NCBI GenBank assembly: GCA_018296165.2
Contig: JACKQL020000018.1
Location: 1,014,364-1,078,363, forward strand
DNA: 64,000 nucleotides
DNA from: Termitomyces sp. T153
Taxonomy: Eukaryota > Basidiomycota > Agaricomycetes > Agaricales > Lyophyllaceae
Reading direction: 5' to 3'
The position numbers and the translations under genes were made by a program. This document shows positions 27,221 through 38,635 of the stretch, piece after piece; position 1 is the first letter of the stretch, and every line of letters begins with the position of its first letter. A model generated the notes under the pieces. That model had not been told where the DNA came from. It was given only the letters and a program-made list of their open reading frames with translations, and searched no databases.

Positions 27221-30200
27221 CTAAGAATTGAGTCTCCATTGTCCATCACGTCCAATCACAAGCCCTTCTCTTTTCGCAGCCTCCATGAATGCAGCTAGCT
27301 GCTCGATAGACCTATCATAGCCTGGTGCATATTTAAGCATTGTCTGTATGCGATCCAACGGCAGCGCGCCAAGATTTGTGAGCATGCCCTCGATAAACTA
27401 GAGGAAAAGGGAAAATCATGACAGATAATGTTCAACTAGATTTTAGAGATGTGCAAACCTTCCAGTAGACTTTCATCTGTTCTGCTTGTTGTTGTTGTAC
27501 GCTCTGCATCGGGGGAAGTTCAGGGGCAGAAGGTGCTGCTACAAGTAATAAGAAAGGCCGATTACATGGGAAACGCGGCTTACTAGGTCTAGCAAGACTT
27601 GAAGGGCCAACGGAAGGCTCCTCGGCGACTTCTAACAAGCGGAATGTACCTTCTGTGTCTTCCTTGAGGATGCCCCGGTCGACCCAGGTCAGAAGGGCAT
27701 TAAGAGCGGCACTTCGATCGACCGACCCTACGCCTTTGATGAGCTCGTCCACAGTCCAGACAGCTGTGAATCAGTAGCTGTTAAAAAGGTGGTGATCATG
27801 ATGATTTAGCGCCTGGGCATACTTTTCTCCGAGAAGAGTTCGATAAAGGCAGCTTCAAGAGGTGGGACGTCGGCCTCAACTACTCGATCATCCAGCTGTA
27901 GCTCCAGGTGCACCTTTCCAAGGTGTGGTAGCCAACGCAGCTTCTTGTCTGGCTTGAAGATATTGAACTCTTGCGAGTACTGTTCTTGGAGTCTATAACC
28001 AGGAAAGAATGTGTATCAATGGAAAGCTATGCCTTCAATTAAGCTTGACAAACTTCTGGAACTGGCCTGGCATAACAATATCACTAGGCTCGAGGGCGGG
28101 CCAGAAATGCTTGGAGATAATTGTAGGATGGACTGTGGACTAGATACAGTAAATACTGGTTCACAGACAACTGTAAGAACAACCTACAGCTTGACGAGAC
28201 TGCACATGACCGTCGATGCGCTTCGAGTCTGTCATGTCTTTCAACATGACCTCGCACACTTGTAGCGCCGCTTCGCCGAAGCGAATCTTGAGGATCTCAA
28301 TGTTACGTCGCTAGGTATGATCAGACGGAATACTTTTTTTTGAAAAATTAGCACGCTTTACTTCACGCTCGACCCTATCGCTCTCGTCATCTGTGATTGC
28401 CAATAATCGTTGGGCAAGTAAGACTTGTAGCTCTTTCACGAAAAGATCCTTAGAGTCGTAGATGCTGACAAGTGTGCTGATAACATCGCTAGGCTTGTTA
28501 GTTCTGAAATCTGGAACCATAAAAAAGTCAGCATTTTCTTTCTATCACGCTAAGACACTCTGGCTACCTGGGCCAGCATCAACAGGTTCCGGCTCCCAAT
28601 TCGGGTCGCTATATTCTTCCACATCAGCTTGTTGTAGCGGTTGAATCGGTTCATTCTCATCCACAAGTGAGTCTCCACCGTCATCGTCACCAACAAGATT
28701 GGCAACAATACTCCGAATTGTATCGGGACGTTCTCTGAGGTCAACCAGATTAAGTGAAGTTACGAAAATCAAACGCAAGGACCACACACCTCAGATATCT
28801 TCGTATAGGATCGGCGACTTTGAATAGCAGCACGCCGGGTGGATCTATAATTCGAAGGCACTTTATCGTCGCGACGTATTGCGAAAGAATCAGTTTCGTG
28901 TCAGCGCCGGGGTGAAGCAGCCGTTTCTGATTCCTACAACTGGTCAGATCACTTCAAGTGCTCTAACCAGCGATGTCACTCACGCCTTTCGTAAGGTTTG
29001 TACAAGTGCGGATCTTTGATCGACGCGTTGCAGACAATCCTAAAAAAACGTCGTTTGAGCTCTGGTTTGGAGGTTAAGTCAGGGAGACAGTCAAACCTTC
29101 AAGTCTTGCAAGGCACCCATTGAGTCAGGAAAATCGATGATGATATCAAAGATCTCCTTTGTTCTGTTTACAGTCAGAAAGAGGTCTCAAGATTGTGGGT
29201 AGTCACTTACCGAAGATCACACAATGTCTTGTTCATATGGAAATCAAATCGTGCACCCACTCCTAGCAACATCGTACGAGCGTGCTCCGCTATCATCCCA
29301 ATGAGTGCCTGAAAAGAAGTAGGGAATCTTGACATACGACTTGTAGCCCCTCGAGCATAAGGAAGCAACATCCATGAAACCATCTTATCTGACATCCATG
29401 ACCTCAAGTCCTCCAACATGGGCTTCGACCACGACCCTTCGCACACATCGAGCACATGCTGTTCAATATGCTCATACCCCACACTCGCCACAATATACTC
29501 ATATCGGTCGAGCAACCCAAGAGTTTCGAACGCAGCCCACAGACGTGATTCTCGTGCTTCACAGGGGACTGTAGCGTCGTATTCGTCTGATGGCAAGGAA
29601 GATTTGCAAAGGGCTTTAAAGGCAGACGTAAAGGTGGGAGGGAGTATAGAAAAAAGCTGGGTCTGGAAATTGAGTGTATATGCAGAAGATATGGTTGGGC
29701 CAAGCCTAGAATCGTCAGCAGAGTGGATGCAGACGGGAAAGTCAAACCTACTCTTGGGGAGGAGACCATGCATTATACCATTCCAACAATCGATATATAA
29801 GGCGTAGGACTACGGACGTGTCACCATCCTCAGAGGCCTTCAAAACATATCAGAAAGTGTCAACGGCATTCTACACGCGTCATACTTCATAATCTTGCAA
29901 ATATTGAGTAAGATCGGCGGCGACGAGGTGATAGGATTTGCGTAGGTCCTCTTCGAAGAATTAAACGCTCAACTTTACAATATATGTATACTTGCAACTC
30001 ACCAAGAAATTTCTCCAATAAAGCAGGTAACCTACGACAATTATTCACCACACTCAAAGCCGCACGCACAGTATTCATATCTACTTTCAATTCTCGATGT
30101 CGCAATGACCACAACCAACGAACAGACGCACTATACTGCTTCCTCTGCTCCGCAATATCTTTCGGTCTGAGAAAGTCAGTGGCAAGATTCCAAGCCTACA

Positions 30201-30347
30201 GAGAATAAGATAGGCTTAATGAATAGAACTGACGCGTACTTGGCTGAATGCCATTAGCCCAGAGATCCCAGGTTCGCCGTGGTTCAAGCGTGCGAAAGCG
30301 TCTTGCCATTTAGATGCTACCTGCGCACAAAGAGCATCGGTTGCCAT
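27221..30347 (-). CDS. APC2: Anaphase-promoting complex subunit 2 (cullin-like)
   Basis: Cullin-homology scaffold subunit of the APC/C ubiquitin ligase, nuclear, driving exit from mitosis. At least nine exons. Seen: a start at 30345-30347 (MATDALCAQVASKWQDAFAR); a helical N-terminal part (DFLRPKDIAEQRKQYSASVR); an acidic stretch near 28600-28700 (LVGDDDGGDSLVDENEPIQP); the cullin core FRTNKPSDVISTLVSIYDSK and FVKELQVLLAQRLL near 28515-28390; and a C-terminal winged-helix part near 27750-27221 (DELIKGVGSVDRSAALNALL...WVDRGILKE, then LDRIQTMLKYAPGYD and GLVIGRDGQWRLNS before TAG). The order and the C-terminal APC2 domain are clear. It shares a 250-bp divergent promoter region with the Alba-type gene. 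Confidence 0.85.
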
Positions 30348-30597
30348 CCAATTGCTGCAGTACAAGAAAATCAGAGTGCCCGGCAGATTTGAAAGTAGAT
30401 ACAGATGAAGGAGACCTGTCGCGGATGGTGAAGAAGAACAATGTGCACTGCCACCATCACTGCTGCTTCTGTTTCTTCGAGGCTCGGACGGCCTTAAAAT
30501 CTTCACGACATAACGTTCCTCGGTCGCTCAATCGCTCAAAAGGTACGAAGTAATGACTTAACACAATCTCATTCTGATATTTATTTGCGCAGAAAGA

Positions 30598-31416
30598 ATG
30601 ACTGACACCCAAAATGTGCCTGCCGCAGGCTCAGGTCCTCACTTGATTAGGATTACCGACAACGGAAAGATAAAAGCCTGGGTCTCCTTTGCACTAAATT
30701 TCCTAGAGGCCCGTCCTTTTTTCTCGTTTCAGATATGTCGAGTTCATGTCTTGTGGACAGGCGAACGAGGGCAGACCAATAGTCTTCCACACACTCCCTG
30801 CGACCCCGAGGGCAGAGGGTGCCGATAAATCTTCCGACAAGACCCAAGGTGGCACATCAGTGAATCAGAATACGTCCAAACTTTCAAAAGCAACAACGTC
30901 TGTCCCGCGACTCCTAAGTGTGGTCGAAATTGTCAAACGCGAGTTTATCAAATCTCTCGTGGCGAAACGCTCTCCGCGACTTGCTGGACTGCATCAATAT
31001 AACGAAATCGGCTGCCTCGAAGATTTTGAAACGAATGTTGAAAAACCTGAAGAGGATAGGGCGGCAGAGATTCGAAGAGCTCTAAGTGGCGGCAATCAGT
31101 AAGTACATGCCTCCTGTTTTCGACGGCAGGTTTTGATTCTGTTCGACCACCAGTGTGAAGGTAAAGCTGACACCATACATGAAGATCACACTGTCGCTCA
31201 ACGCCTTGCCTGAACTCGCCGAACGCGGTGCCACGTATGTTTCACCTCAATGAAACGCTCCAGTCCCTGAGCTCATCTTGAATTAGTTATCAGTCGCCTA
31301 CAATACGAAAGCTCTCCAAATCTGCCAAGATGCGAATGAAGAAACGCGAACGAGCTCCAAAGCACCAACCACCTGAAACTACCGGTTCGACCTCTGAGGC
31401 TGCCATGGAAGACTGA
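30598..31416 (+). CDS. Alba-type nucleic-acid-binding protein
   Basis: The start MTDTQNVPAAGSGPHLIRIT at 30598 leads into DNGKIKAWVSFALNF, then RYVEFMSCGQANEGRPIVFH and TLPATP. IRIT..GKI..WV followed by RPIVFHTLP resembles the core of Alba/Rpp20-Rpp25-like proteins, small RNA/DNA-binding proteins. The middle has KREFIKSLV; the C-terminus, reached through two introns (31099-31153 and 31235-31286), has LNALPELAERGATYQSPTIR and a very basic KSAKMRMKKRERAPKH tail. Oddity: the junction between the first two exons near 30680-30733 cannot be closed in frame with a GT donor, so a non-standard donor or a sequence error is possible. Family call is tentative; the reading frame evidence is good. Confidence 0.6.
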
Positions 31417-31483
31417 GCGACCCCTATATATCTAGGAGTGATATAAAGAAATAAATTACATGATAAATCGAACCGTCAAAACG

Positions 31484-32432
31484 TCATTCCTCCATCGCCT
31501 CGACCTGTGACGAATCAACTGCATCGAGGTCCGCTCTCACACCTTCCATGGCCTCGACAGCCATGCGCAACTGTTCCGCTCGTCCCACCTCGTGGACACG
31601 CTCCATCAATGTGTCCACCACAGACTTTCCACCCGCCCCGCCCGACTCTGCTCTGTCAAGCAACTGAGCAACCGCCCAATTCTTGTACCCCGTCGCACTC
31701 GTCTCCCACTGGCGTTTCCCTGGATCATGGGCTAAGGAGTTGACGTTTGATGTGTCAAGTGGCGGTAGTCCAGCTACAGCATTGTACATCGCGATAAATT
31801 TAGCTGGGAGAGCGCCGAGGATGTCGAGAGAGGGTGACTTGAGGATGGATAGTCGTTCAAGTTTCGCCTCTTCGTGCTTTCGTTGTCGCTCGGATGCTTT
31901 GAGGGCATGTAGATACATCCTTCGTAGTTTCCGTTGCTGTTCATATCTTATCAGTCCTGTGTACGCTACAGAACCCTAACACGCTACGCACACTATCGAG
32001 TTGCTTCCTGAGCTCGTCTAGTTCATCCAGAAGCTCCTGTTCCCTTTCCGGCGGCTGTGTCAAGTCCAAATTCTGCTGATGTGGAACCACAATTGGCAGG
32101 CCTGGCGGAATAGCGAAGATATTTCTGAGGCACCACGCCTCGAAGAAGTCAAACGCGATATCAGTGTGATGCTCCAGCAGTGTCTGAAACGCGACCAAGC
32201 CCTGTTCTACCTCTTGCGTGCTATCCCAATCGTCTGTCTGACGCTGTGCGCGTGCCTCGACCCATTTCTCAAGAAACTCCTCCATTCCGGTGACGCCATC
32301 CTGGACAGCGTTGTTTGCGATATTGATTATATCGTCGAGCAGGAGCTGGGGAGAGAAACCAAGGATTTCGGGCAGGAGTAAATGATGGACTTGTTTCGTT
32401 TGCTGCGAGGGACCGGCTTCGCTGAAGGCCAT
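31484..32432 (-). CDS. MIS12: Kinetochore protein Mis12/Mtw1
   Basis: Subunit of the MIND/Mis12 complex that links centromeric chromatin to the microtubule-binding outer kinetochore. Two exons separated near 31925-31990. Seen: a start at 32430-32432 (MAFSEAGPSQQTKQVHHLLL), the family hallmark LLLPEILGFSPQLLLDDIIN and VQDGVTGMEEFLEKW, then FDFFEAWCLRNIFAIPPGLP, a coiled-coil (QELLDELDELRKQLDSVRS), and after the intron a second helical stretch (RRMYLHALKASERQRKHEEA) and an acidic C-terminus. Length of about 300 residues suits the family. An ATG 36 bases upstream is also in frame but lies before the conserved start. Confidence 0.9.
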
Positions 32433-32589
32433 GGCGTTCAAGGTTAAGTCGCGGTCACAGATCACGCGCGCGGGTCAGCAGACTGTGACCTCGGGCGATC
32501 TTCCGCGCGGACGGAGTGTCTTCTGGAGGCTCTATGTGCAGCATCAAGTTACAATATCTATTCAAACTATCTATTCCTACTCAATTGTG

Positions 32590-33250
32590 CGTAATTGGCT
32601 GTTCTGATCACAACACGCGCAGACCCACATCATTCCCTTTCCACAATTGTCTTTTCTTGTCATCAGTTCCTAATTCCGACCTGATATTATGGCTAAATAA
32701 TATTATGGCCAGATATGAAGATCAATGAGAACTATTGCTATTGTTGCGCACAATTGAATGCCTGGGGTTAATTGTACTATCTCCTGTGGCTTTCCCAGGA
32801 ACGTCTCCGTTTTGAAGAGGGATTTTAGCCTTGTTTGATCAGTAAGCTGTACTTTTATGCCATCAACACTGAAACAACTTCTCCGCCCTCTGATAAGGAG
32901 GCGAAAAACTCGACCGTTGCAAAAGGTACTTGATCCCCAAGGTTACGGTGAGGTGGACATATCAGATCTTTTCAGCTATCTAAACCAAGCCTTCAGATTC
33001 CCAATCACTCTCGTCTCTCAACAATTTAAGAATTACTGAGTCATCTTTCGGGCCACCAACGACATCCATGGAGGCGCCTACCCATCTCCTCCCCGCAGAA
33101 GTCTTGGGTCTCATTTTCATCTATAGCCTGGATCCTTTGTGTGATAGGCGAGAATGCGCACTTAATATCAAAGACCCACCCATAGTACTTTGCGGGGTTT
33201 GTAGATGGTGGCGAGATGTTGCGATATCGATACCGATGCTTTGGTCAACA
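32590..33250 (+). repeat. F-box 5' region, partner of inverted duplicate at 11028-11880
   Basis: Covers about 480 bases of leader and the first about 180 coding bases of the F-box gene. The same order of blocks is found on the minus strand at 11028-11880. The leader holds ORF 32857-33039, which is not supported as a gene because the other copy does not keep it. Confidence 0.8.
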
Positions 33251-34156
33251 TTCAAAGCCTACTCTGTAGGAAGAAATAGTGACATGGCCTTATATCGACT
33301 GTTGCTTGAACGTACTCGTGGTGCCCCTTTGGTTATAAATCTTGATAAATTCCACCATGATAGGGAATTTGACGCTGCTGTGACCTTATTTTTTTCGCAC
33401 AGCTACCAGTGGGCCGATGTGATGATCGTATTGCAGCCGTTGACATATGCTAATCTTTTGGGACTGCGACCAGAGAATGTCCCTTTGCTCAAAAAAGTTA
33501 ATATCCGAGTCTTTGCCTGCGACGAACTTCACTTTACCAAGGAGGAAGCTACAAAAATCATCTCCACTCTTGCACCAATACCAACTCTGTCTGATTTGTA
33601 CTGGGATTTTTGCATCCCACCTTCCATTTCTCCGTTGACATGGCCAAATATTGGAAAGTTTGTCACCAGAATGTCTCTTCGAACCACAGAATGTTTGGCA
33701 TTGCTCTCCTGTTTCCCGCAGATCGAAAATATTGTCTTTGGCAGCTACGTTCACAGCCTAATTGGCATTGCCTCTTCCACTGTCACCGTCGATAGCCTAC
33801 GCTCATTGAGTATTTGAAGTTGTGATGACCCTGCAGAACTCTTCAATGCCCTGACTCTTCCAGCGTTGAGTGCCCTCCAATTACCCAGACCTGAGGATTG
33901 CTCTAGCCTTGAGCGTCTCATTGATCGTTCTGGTTGCACACTTCGTCATTTGACAATCTGTGCAATGGGGATAGACTATGACCATATCTTTCATGAGCTT
34001 CTCAGCTTTCTTGAAATGAAGTGCTTTCATTCCATATACTCACTGAGGCTTACTTCTAAGCAAAAGTTGGCCAATGAAGTTGCAAGAAAGCTCACATGGA
34101 ATTTTGACAGTGATTCTTCAACTCATTGTTTCTCTATCTGTCACAATTGCAATTGA
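33068..34156 (+). pseudogene. F-box/LRR-like protein gene with premature stop
   Basis: An ATG at 33068 opens MEAPTHLLPAEVLGLIFIYS, then CGVCRWWRDVAISIPMLWST: the LP.EVL..IF...C..WR..A...P.LW pattern of an F-box, the SKP1-binding part of SCF ubiquitin ligases. A leucine-rich C-terminal domain follows, as is typical of the large agaricomycete F-box families. The frame stops at TGA 33815-33817 (RSLSI*) but the same frame runs on with SCDDPAELFNALTLPALSAL and LERLIDRSGCTLRHLTIC to 34156. The stop is therefore best read as CGA to TGA. The final 25 residues are CpG-poor and may belong to an insertion. A shortened protein could still bind SKP1. Confidence 0.75.
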
Positions 34157-34930
34157 GAGCTATGTTACATTCTGATGGTGTTTTTTCACACATGGCCTCA
34201 TCCTCATCTCAATGGAAAGGAAGTCATCATCTTCATGGGCTCAAATGAGTCTGTAAGGGTGACCTCTGGAGGCTGTGGCTCAATCACACAACTGGCAGGG
34301 GGAAATCCAAAGGTTTATTAACAGTAGTGGTACAGCAGAAACTAACTACATACCTGGCAGAGGGAAATCCAAAGAGAACAAGTCTGAGGATTCTGATTGC
34401 CAGGACTGCAAATTTACAGAAATGAATTGTGGCAAATACTGTGGCAAATATGATGTCAGCTTTTGTGCATGTGCAGAGCCTGATGTCATTGTCAAAGCCA
34501 TTATCAAAGTCACATGACCTGAAACTGGAAATACTTCCAGTCAATTTGAATAGAAGTGCCAGAAGCGATTACATCATCTGTAGAGATGCGCCATACCTGA
34601 AAAAATTCTGGGTCTGAATTCTGTCTATAATTCATTTGATAGTAGAACATATGTTATCTTGCAGCCTTCAAGTTCTTATTTTTTGGAATCAAAGTGCTCC
34701 CGCTCCACACACTCTCTTTATATTTCAAGTTATTTGTAGACCACCTTTTACCGATGAAGTATCAAGACGACTCATCTGGAACACTGAGGATCATTTTTCA
34801 GCACAGATCCATCCGCGATGCAATTATTTGCTGGGACATCGCGGATAGTGTTCTTTCACAAATGACATCATCTCGTTGGAAGGGAAGCCGAAGCCTCAAT
34901 ACGGTTGAGCTTTCACATTATTTTTATCCT
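34157..34930. other. Degenerate region after F-box gene, with CpG-poor insert
   Basis: Between about 34150 and 34520 the sequence is nearly free of CG and has a different codon look (CQDCKFTEMNCGKYCGKYDV), like the transposon islands elsewhere, so I suspect an inserted transposon fragment. From about 34640 to 34970 open stretches such as RDAIICWDIADSVLSQMTSS may be a further part of the F-box gene or another decayed gene. None is a supported CDS. Confidence 0.35.
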
Positions 34931-34998
34931 TTTAGCAGAGTTTGGGTTTTAGCAGAGTTTGGGTTTTAGCAGAGTTTGGGTTTTAGCAGAGTTTGGGT
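34931..34998 (+). repeat. Tandem repeat, 17-bp unit x 4
   Basis: Four consecutive copies of AGCAGAGTTTGGGTTTT, the last ending GGGTC. The unit is not a multiple of three, so it would shift any reading frame passing through it. Confidence 0.9.
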
Positions 34999-35334
34999 CT
35001 AGAAATTTGTTGTACCCATTCCGTTTAGTTTGGTAAATCTGTATCAAGGAATATTTGTGAAAGCTGATTGTTGTGTGATAGAGACTCCTAAGCTCTGGAG
35101 TCCGACAGTCCGACGGTGAGCAGATTCCTAAACCTGGCCTGGAACACGGGCCTTCCGAGTTGACTCAAAGCTGCACACATCCTTTGGCAAATACTAAGAA
35201 TTCAAACATCCCTCCATGTAGTGCAGATGTTGGAAACATTGTTTTTAATGTGCCGTTGACAATCGTCTTTCGTTGTAACCTCTGACTGCCAAGACAGAAG
35301 CAAGATCCATATTCCGATCTAGAGTAGACAAAAA

Positions 35335-35395
35335 GTTGTAGACTGCGTCCTATTGAAGTACAGTTCGCCCCACTACTCTGTAGGCTGCTGGTTCT
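35335..35395 (-). repeat. Dispersed repeat copy, inverse of 16733-16796
   Basis: Reads AAAAAGTTGTAGACTGCG, then GCGTCCTATTGAAGTACAGT and GCCCCACTACTCTGTAGG on the plus strand. This is the reverse complement of the other copy with few mismatches. Surrounding sequence is not shared as far as I can see. Confidence 0.65.
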
Positions 35396-35523
35396 TCATC
35401 GGTCAGGACGCATGGAATGTCAGATGACTTGTAAGAGGTATTCCTGGCCCCCGAGTGAAGAATGTTACAGATTAAGAGTACGCACAGACATCAGATTCTG
35501 GCGCGCGCGTTAACTTCCCATAA

Positions 35524-36121
35524 TTACCGCCCCCAAGGCGGCCATACACTCCACCCTCCACTTACCCTATCTCTCATTTCACTGGGGCTCCCTGGCCCCC
35601 TATTCGAGCCTGGACTGGTCCGCAACTCGACTTCTGCCTGATGCGCCTGCTCCGCGCCTCTCAGTCTCTCTTCAAATTCTTTCTTCTCCTTTGCCATCTT
35701 GTCAAGTCTCCTTCGTTCGACATCGACATCGACGGCAGGAGCTGACGATGAGGAAGCGGCAAGAGGGTCCCTAGATCTCATAGACCAGGTGCCGGCACAG
35801 ATAGCAAGGATAGTAAGACCCTGAGCCGCAACACGCACACGTAGCCATTGATTGAATGAGTGAGGCTGGCCACGACGCATCTTGACCATGGCGACGACGA
35901 GTGCGCCGACAGTGGCGAGTGAGCCTTTGCACCTGTGGATTAGTAAGAATGTAGGCAAGGTCAAAAAACGAACCAAGAGGCACCCATGGGTTCTCCTTGA
36001 ACTTGCGGGCAGCCTTTTCCCGGTAGGTCTCTGTGGCGGGGACGGGATGTGGTTTTGGGACGATGACCCGTGAGCTCATAGTCGTTGTTCGGCGGTGAGA
36101 CACTGAGAGCGCGTCCGTCAT
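35524..36121 (-). CDS. RCF1: HIG1-domain respiratory supercomplex factor, Rcf1-like
   Basis: Predicted inner mitochondrial membrane protein that helps assemble cytochrome c oxidase and supercomplexes. Two exons: the N-terminal one carries AARKFKENPWVPLG, and after an intron at about 35929-35967 (GTTCGT...CAAAG) the frame continues SLATVGALVVAMVKMRRGQP, HSFNQWLRVRVAAQGLTILA and ICAGTW. This is the HIG1 domain with its two membrane segments and the RRGQ..F loop. The C-terminal half is a charged coiled coil (RRRLDKMAKEKKEFEERLRG), as in fungal Rcf1. The start could be the ATG at 36121 or the one at 36079 (MSSRVIVPKP), which fits better with the family's usual short N-terminus. Divergent from SHMT with a 350-bp shared promoter region. 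Confidence 0.85.
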
Positions 36122-36473
36122 ATCATGTGACTTGATAGTCGATCGTAATTCGCACCGCTTCCCAGTTCGAGCGCCTGACCTCTGGAAATATCCAGTGGCC
36201 CAGTAGTGGCTGGAAGATAGGTAATCAGAAGCAAGTTAGTTGGACAGACGGGAAACATACATTTTTCACGGCTGGAAGCGCGCTTTGAAGCTCAAGAAAA
36301 TGAGTAGATATCGTACTGATCAAAAGTTTCCCCACTACTGTATGTCGACACTCTACAAAAGTAGTCGAACTACAGTAGAAGTAAGTATATAGGTAACATA
36401 TATAAGATGTGGCGGCGTTGATTCGGCCGATCATGATCACTTCGGTGTTAGCCGGATAAAACTTTTCTAACCG
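36122..36473. promoter_or_regulatory. Shared upstream region of RCF1 and SHMT
   Basis: About 350 bases between two divergent genes. It must contain both promoters. I see no clear TATA box or repeated motif that I would assign. Confidence 0.4.
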
Positions 36474-38406
36474 ATGTTACGATTGCTTGCTGCAAGACCT
36501 CTCGTTCAAACCTCCCTCCGTATCCCAGCTTCCCGCTATACAATCAGAAAAATGGCCACTGCCAATACTCCCGATTATGCAAGTTTCTACAGTGCTTGCC
36601 CTGGTATGTTGTTACTTATATGATCCCACAGAACAAGGTCTTGTACACCCCCCTCGCCGAAATCGATCCCGAAGTCAAGAACATCATCGACAAGGAGACA
36701 TGGAGGCAGTTCACCGGTCTCGAGCTCATTGCTTCCGAGGTCCGTTGTCTTACATTCATACATGATAGAGTCTCACGTCTATCCAGAATCTTACCAGTCA
36801 AGCCACAATGGAGGCAAACGGTTCCATTTTAACCAACAAATACTCGGAAGGTCTCCCAAATGCCCGCTACTATGGCGGCAACGAGTACATCGACGAGCTC
36901 GAGTCTCTCTGCCGGAAACGTGCCCTCGAGGCGTTCAACCTCGACCCCGCAAAGTGGGGTGTCAATGTCCAGCCATACTCTGGTAGCGTGAGTCATCTCT
37001 TGATTATCCGATTTTACGATAAATAATGGCCGTGTACAGACAGCAAAGTACGTTGCATTTTGCTCCCTTGTTGACCCGTGAATAACAGAACGGCCAGCTT
37101 CGCCGCCCTAACCGCCCTTATCCAGCCCAATGACCGTCTGATGGGTCTCGGCCTCCCGGACGGTGGTCATCTTACTCACGGCTACTACGTACGTCTTCGC
37201 ACATCCTCCGCGTAGTTTTCCTCAAGCTGATTCCCCAAAAGACCGCAAAGAAGAAGATGACCGCTTCCTCAATATACTTCCAGTCTCTCCCCTATGCCAT
37301 CACGCCTGACTCTAACCTTATCGACTACAACGGCCTCGCTGCACAGGCAAAGATTTTCAAGCCTCGTCTCATCATCTGCGGTGCTTCTGCGTACCCCCGT
37401 GACTGGGACTACGCCAAGCTCAAGGCAATTACCGAAAAGGAGGGTGCGTACCTCATGGCCGACATCGCCCACACCAGTGGTCTCGTTGCTGCCGGTGAGC
37501 TCAACAACCCCTTCGACTTCTGCGATGTTGTCACTACCACCACGTCAGTAAATCCTTCTCTTTCTCCATGCCTTCACCTGACGTGTTGGTCAGCCACAAG
37601 ACCCTCCGTGGCCCTCGCGCCGGTCTCATCTTCTTCAGGAAAGACCTCGAGAACGCAAAGGACCTTGAAAAGCGTGTCAACGACGCTGTCTTCCCTGCTT
37701 GCCAGGGCGGTCCCCACAACAATGTAAATCTTCCTTTTCGAGACCTACCCCTTCCAACTGACTGATCTCCATTCCAGACAATTGCTGCCGTTGCCACCGC
37801 GCTCCTTCAGGTCTCCCAGCCCTCATGGAAGGCCTACGCGAAGCAGGTCATTGCCAACGCCAGGACTCTTGGTGAAGCTCTGGTTGCCCATGGCTACAGG
37901 CTCCAGACCAACGGCACCGACAACCACCTCGTCCTCTGGGATCTCCGCCCTCTCGGTCTTACCGGCAGCAAAGTCGAGAAGGTCTGCGATCTCATGGGCA
38001 TCACCATCAACAGTACGTTTCCCTGTCCCTGTCTACATGCCAGAATTCAGAACTCACCTACCCCATAGAAAACGCCGTCTCCGGCGACGCCTCAGCGCAG
38101 GTCCCCGGTGGCATTCGACTCGGTACCTCCGCACTTACCTCGCGGAACATGCGCTCGGAGGATATCAAGGTCGTCGCAGAGTTCTTACATCGTGCCGTCC
38201 AGCTCTCGCTCCTTTTACAGAAGGAGGCCGGCTCGAAGCTCCTCAAGGACTTTGTTCGCGTCGCAACGACGCAGGAGGAGGGCAAGACCGGCTATGCTCA
38301 GGTCAAGCAGCTTCGTGATGAGGTTCGCGTATTTGCCAGCCGGTGGCCGCTCCCTGGTGTCGACGTTTCAACGCTCACGAAGCCCGAGGGTTTTTTGGAT
38401 CATTAG
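36474..38406 (+). CDS. Serine hydroxymethyltransferase
   Basis: PLP enzyme converting serine and tetrahydrofolate to glycine and methylene-THF. The start at 36474 gives an Arg-rich, hydroxyl-rich leader ([20 protein letters not shown]) suggesting mitochondrial import; a second in-frame ATG at 36552 (MATANTPDY) would give a cytosolic form. Seen: [70 protein letters not shown], the [10 protein letters not shown] region, the PLP site [18 protein letters not shown] with its Lys in [24 protein letters not shown], and [15 protein letters not shown]. About eight exons. Intron 1 (36579-36631) starts with GC, not GT (GCAAGT...CACAG). It is the only reading that joins exons 1 and 2 in frame. Confidence 0.94.
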
Positions 38407-38635
38407 ACAGCCTCGCTTGTGAAGGGAAGGAGGTTCCGATGATGTAGTGTCACAAAGATTCAACGTCCATTTTGCTTCAGGATGTCTCTATATTATGGAC
38501 ATTCAACATAGTCCAATTTCATGTATTTGTAAAAGATCAAAAGGGCAGATCAAAAGTTCTAACTGATGTCTATTGAGCAAGTCACGAAAGATAGTTGAGT
38601 TCAAGACATTGCTCCATTCCCGGGAGGTGAACATT

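Noticed and set aside
32857..33039. 60-codon ORF upstream of the F-box gene
   Set aside because: The inverted duplicate at 11 kb does not preserve the frame, so it is probably leader sequence.
34931..34998. Possible CRISPR-like or telomeric array
   Set aside because: The 17-bp units touch each other without spacers, there are only four, and the unit is not a telomere repeat.
36474..36640. Frameshift between the mitochondrial leader and body of SHMT
   Set aside because: A GC-AG intron at 36579-36631 with the consensus donor GCAAGT joins the exons in frame and gives the normal protein sequence.
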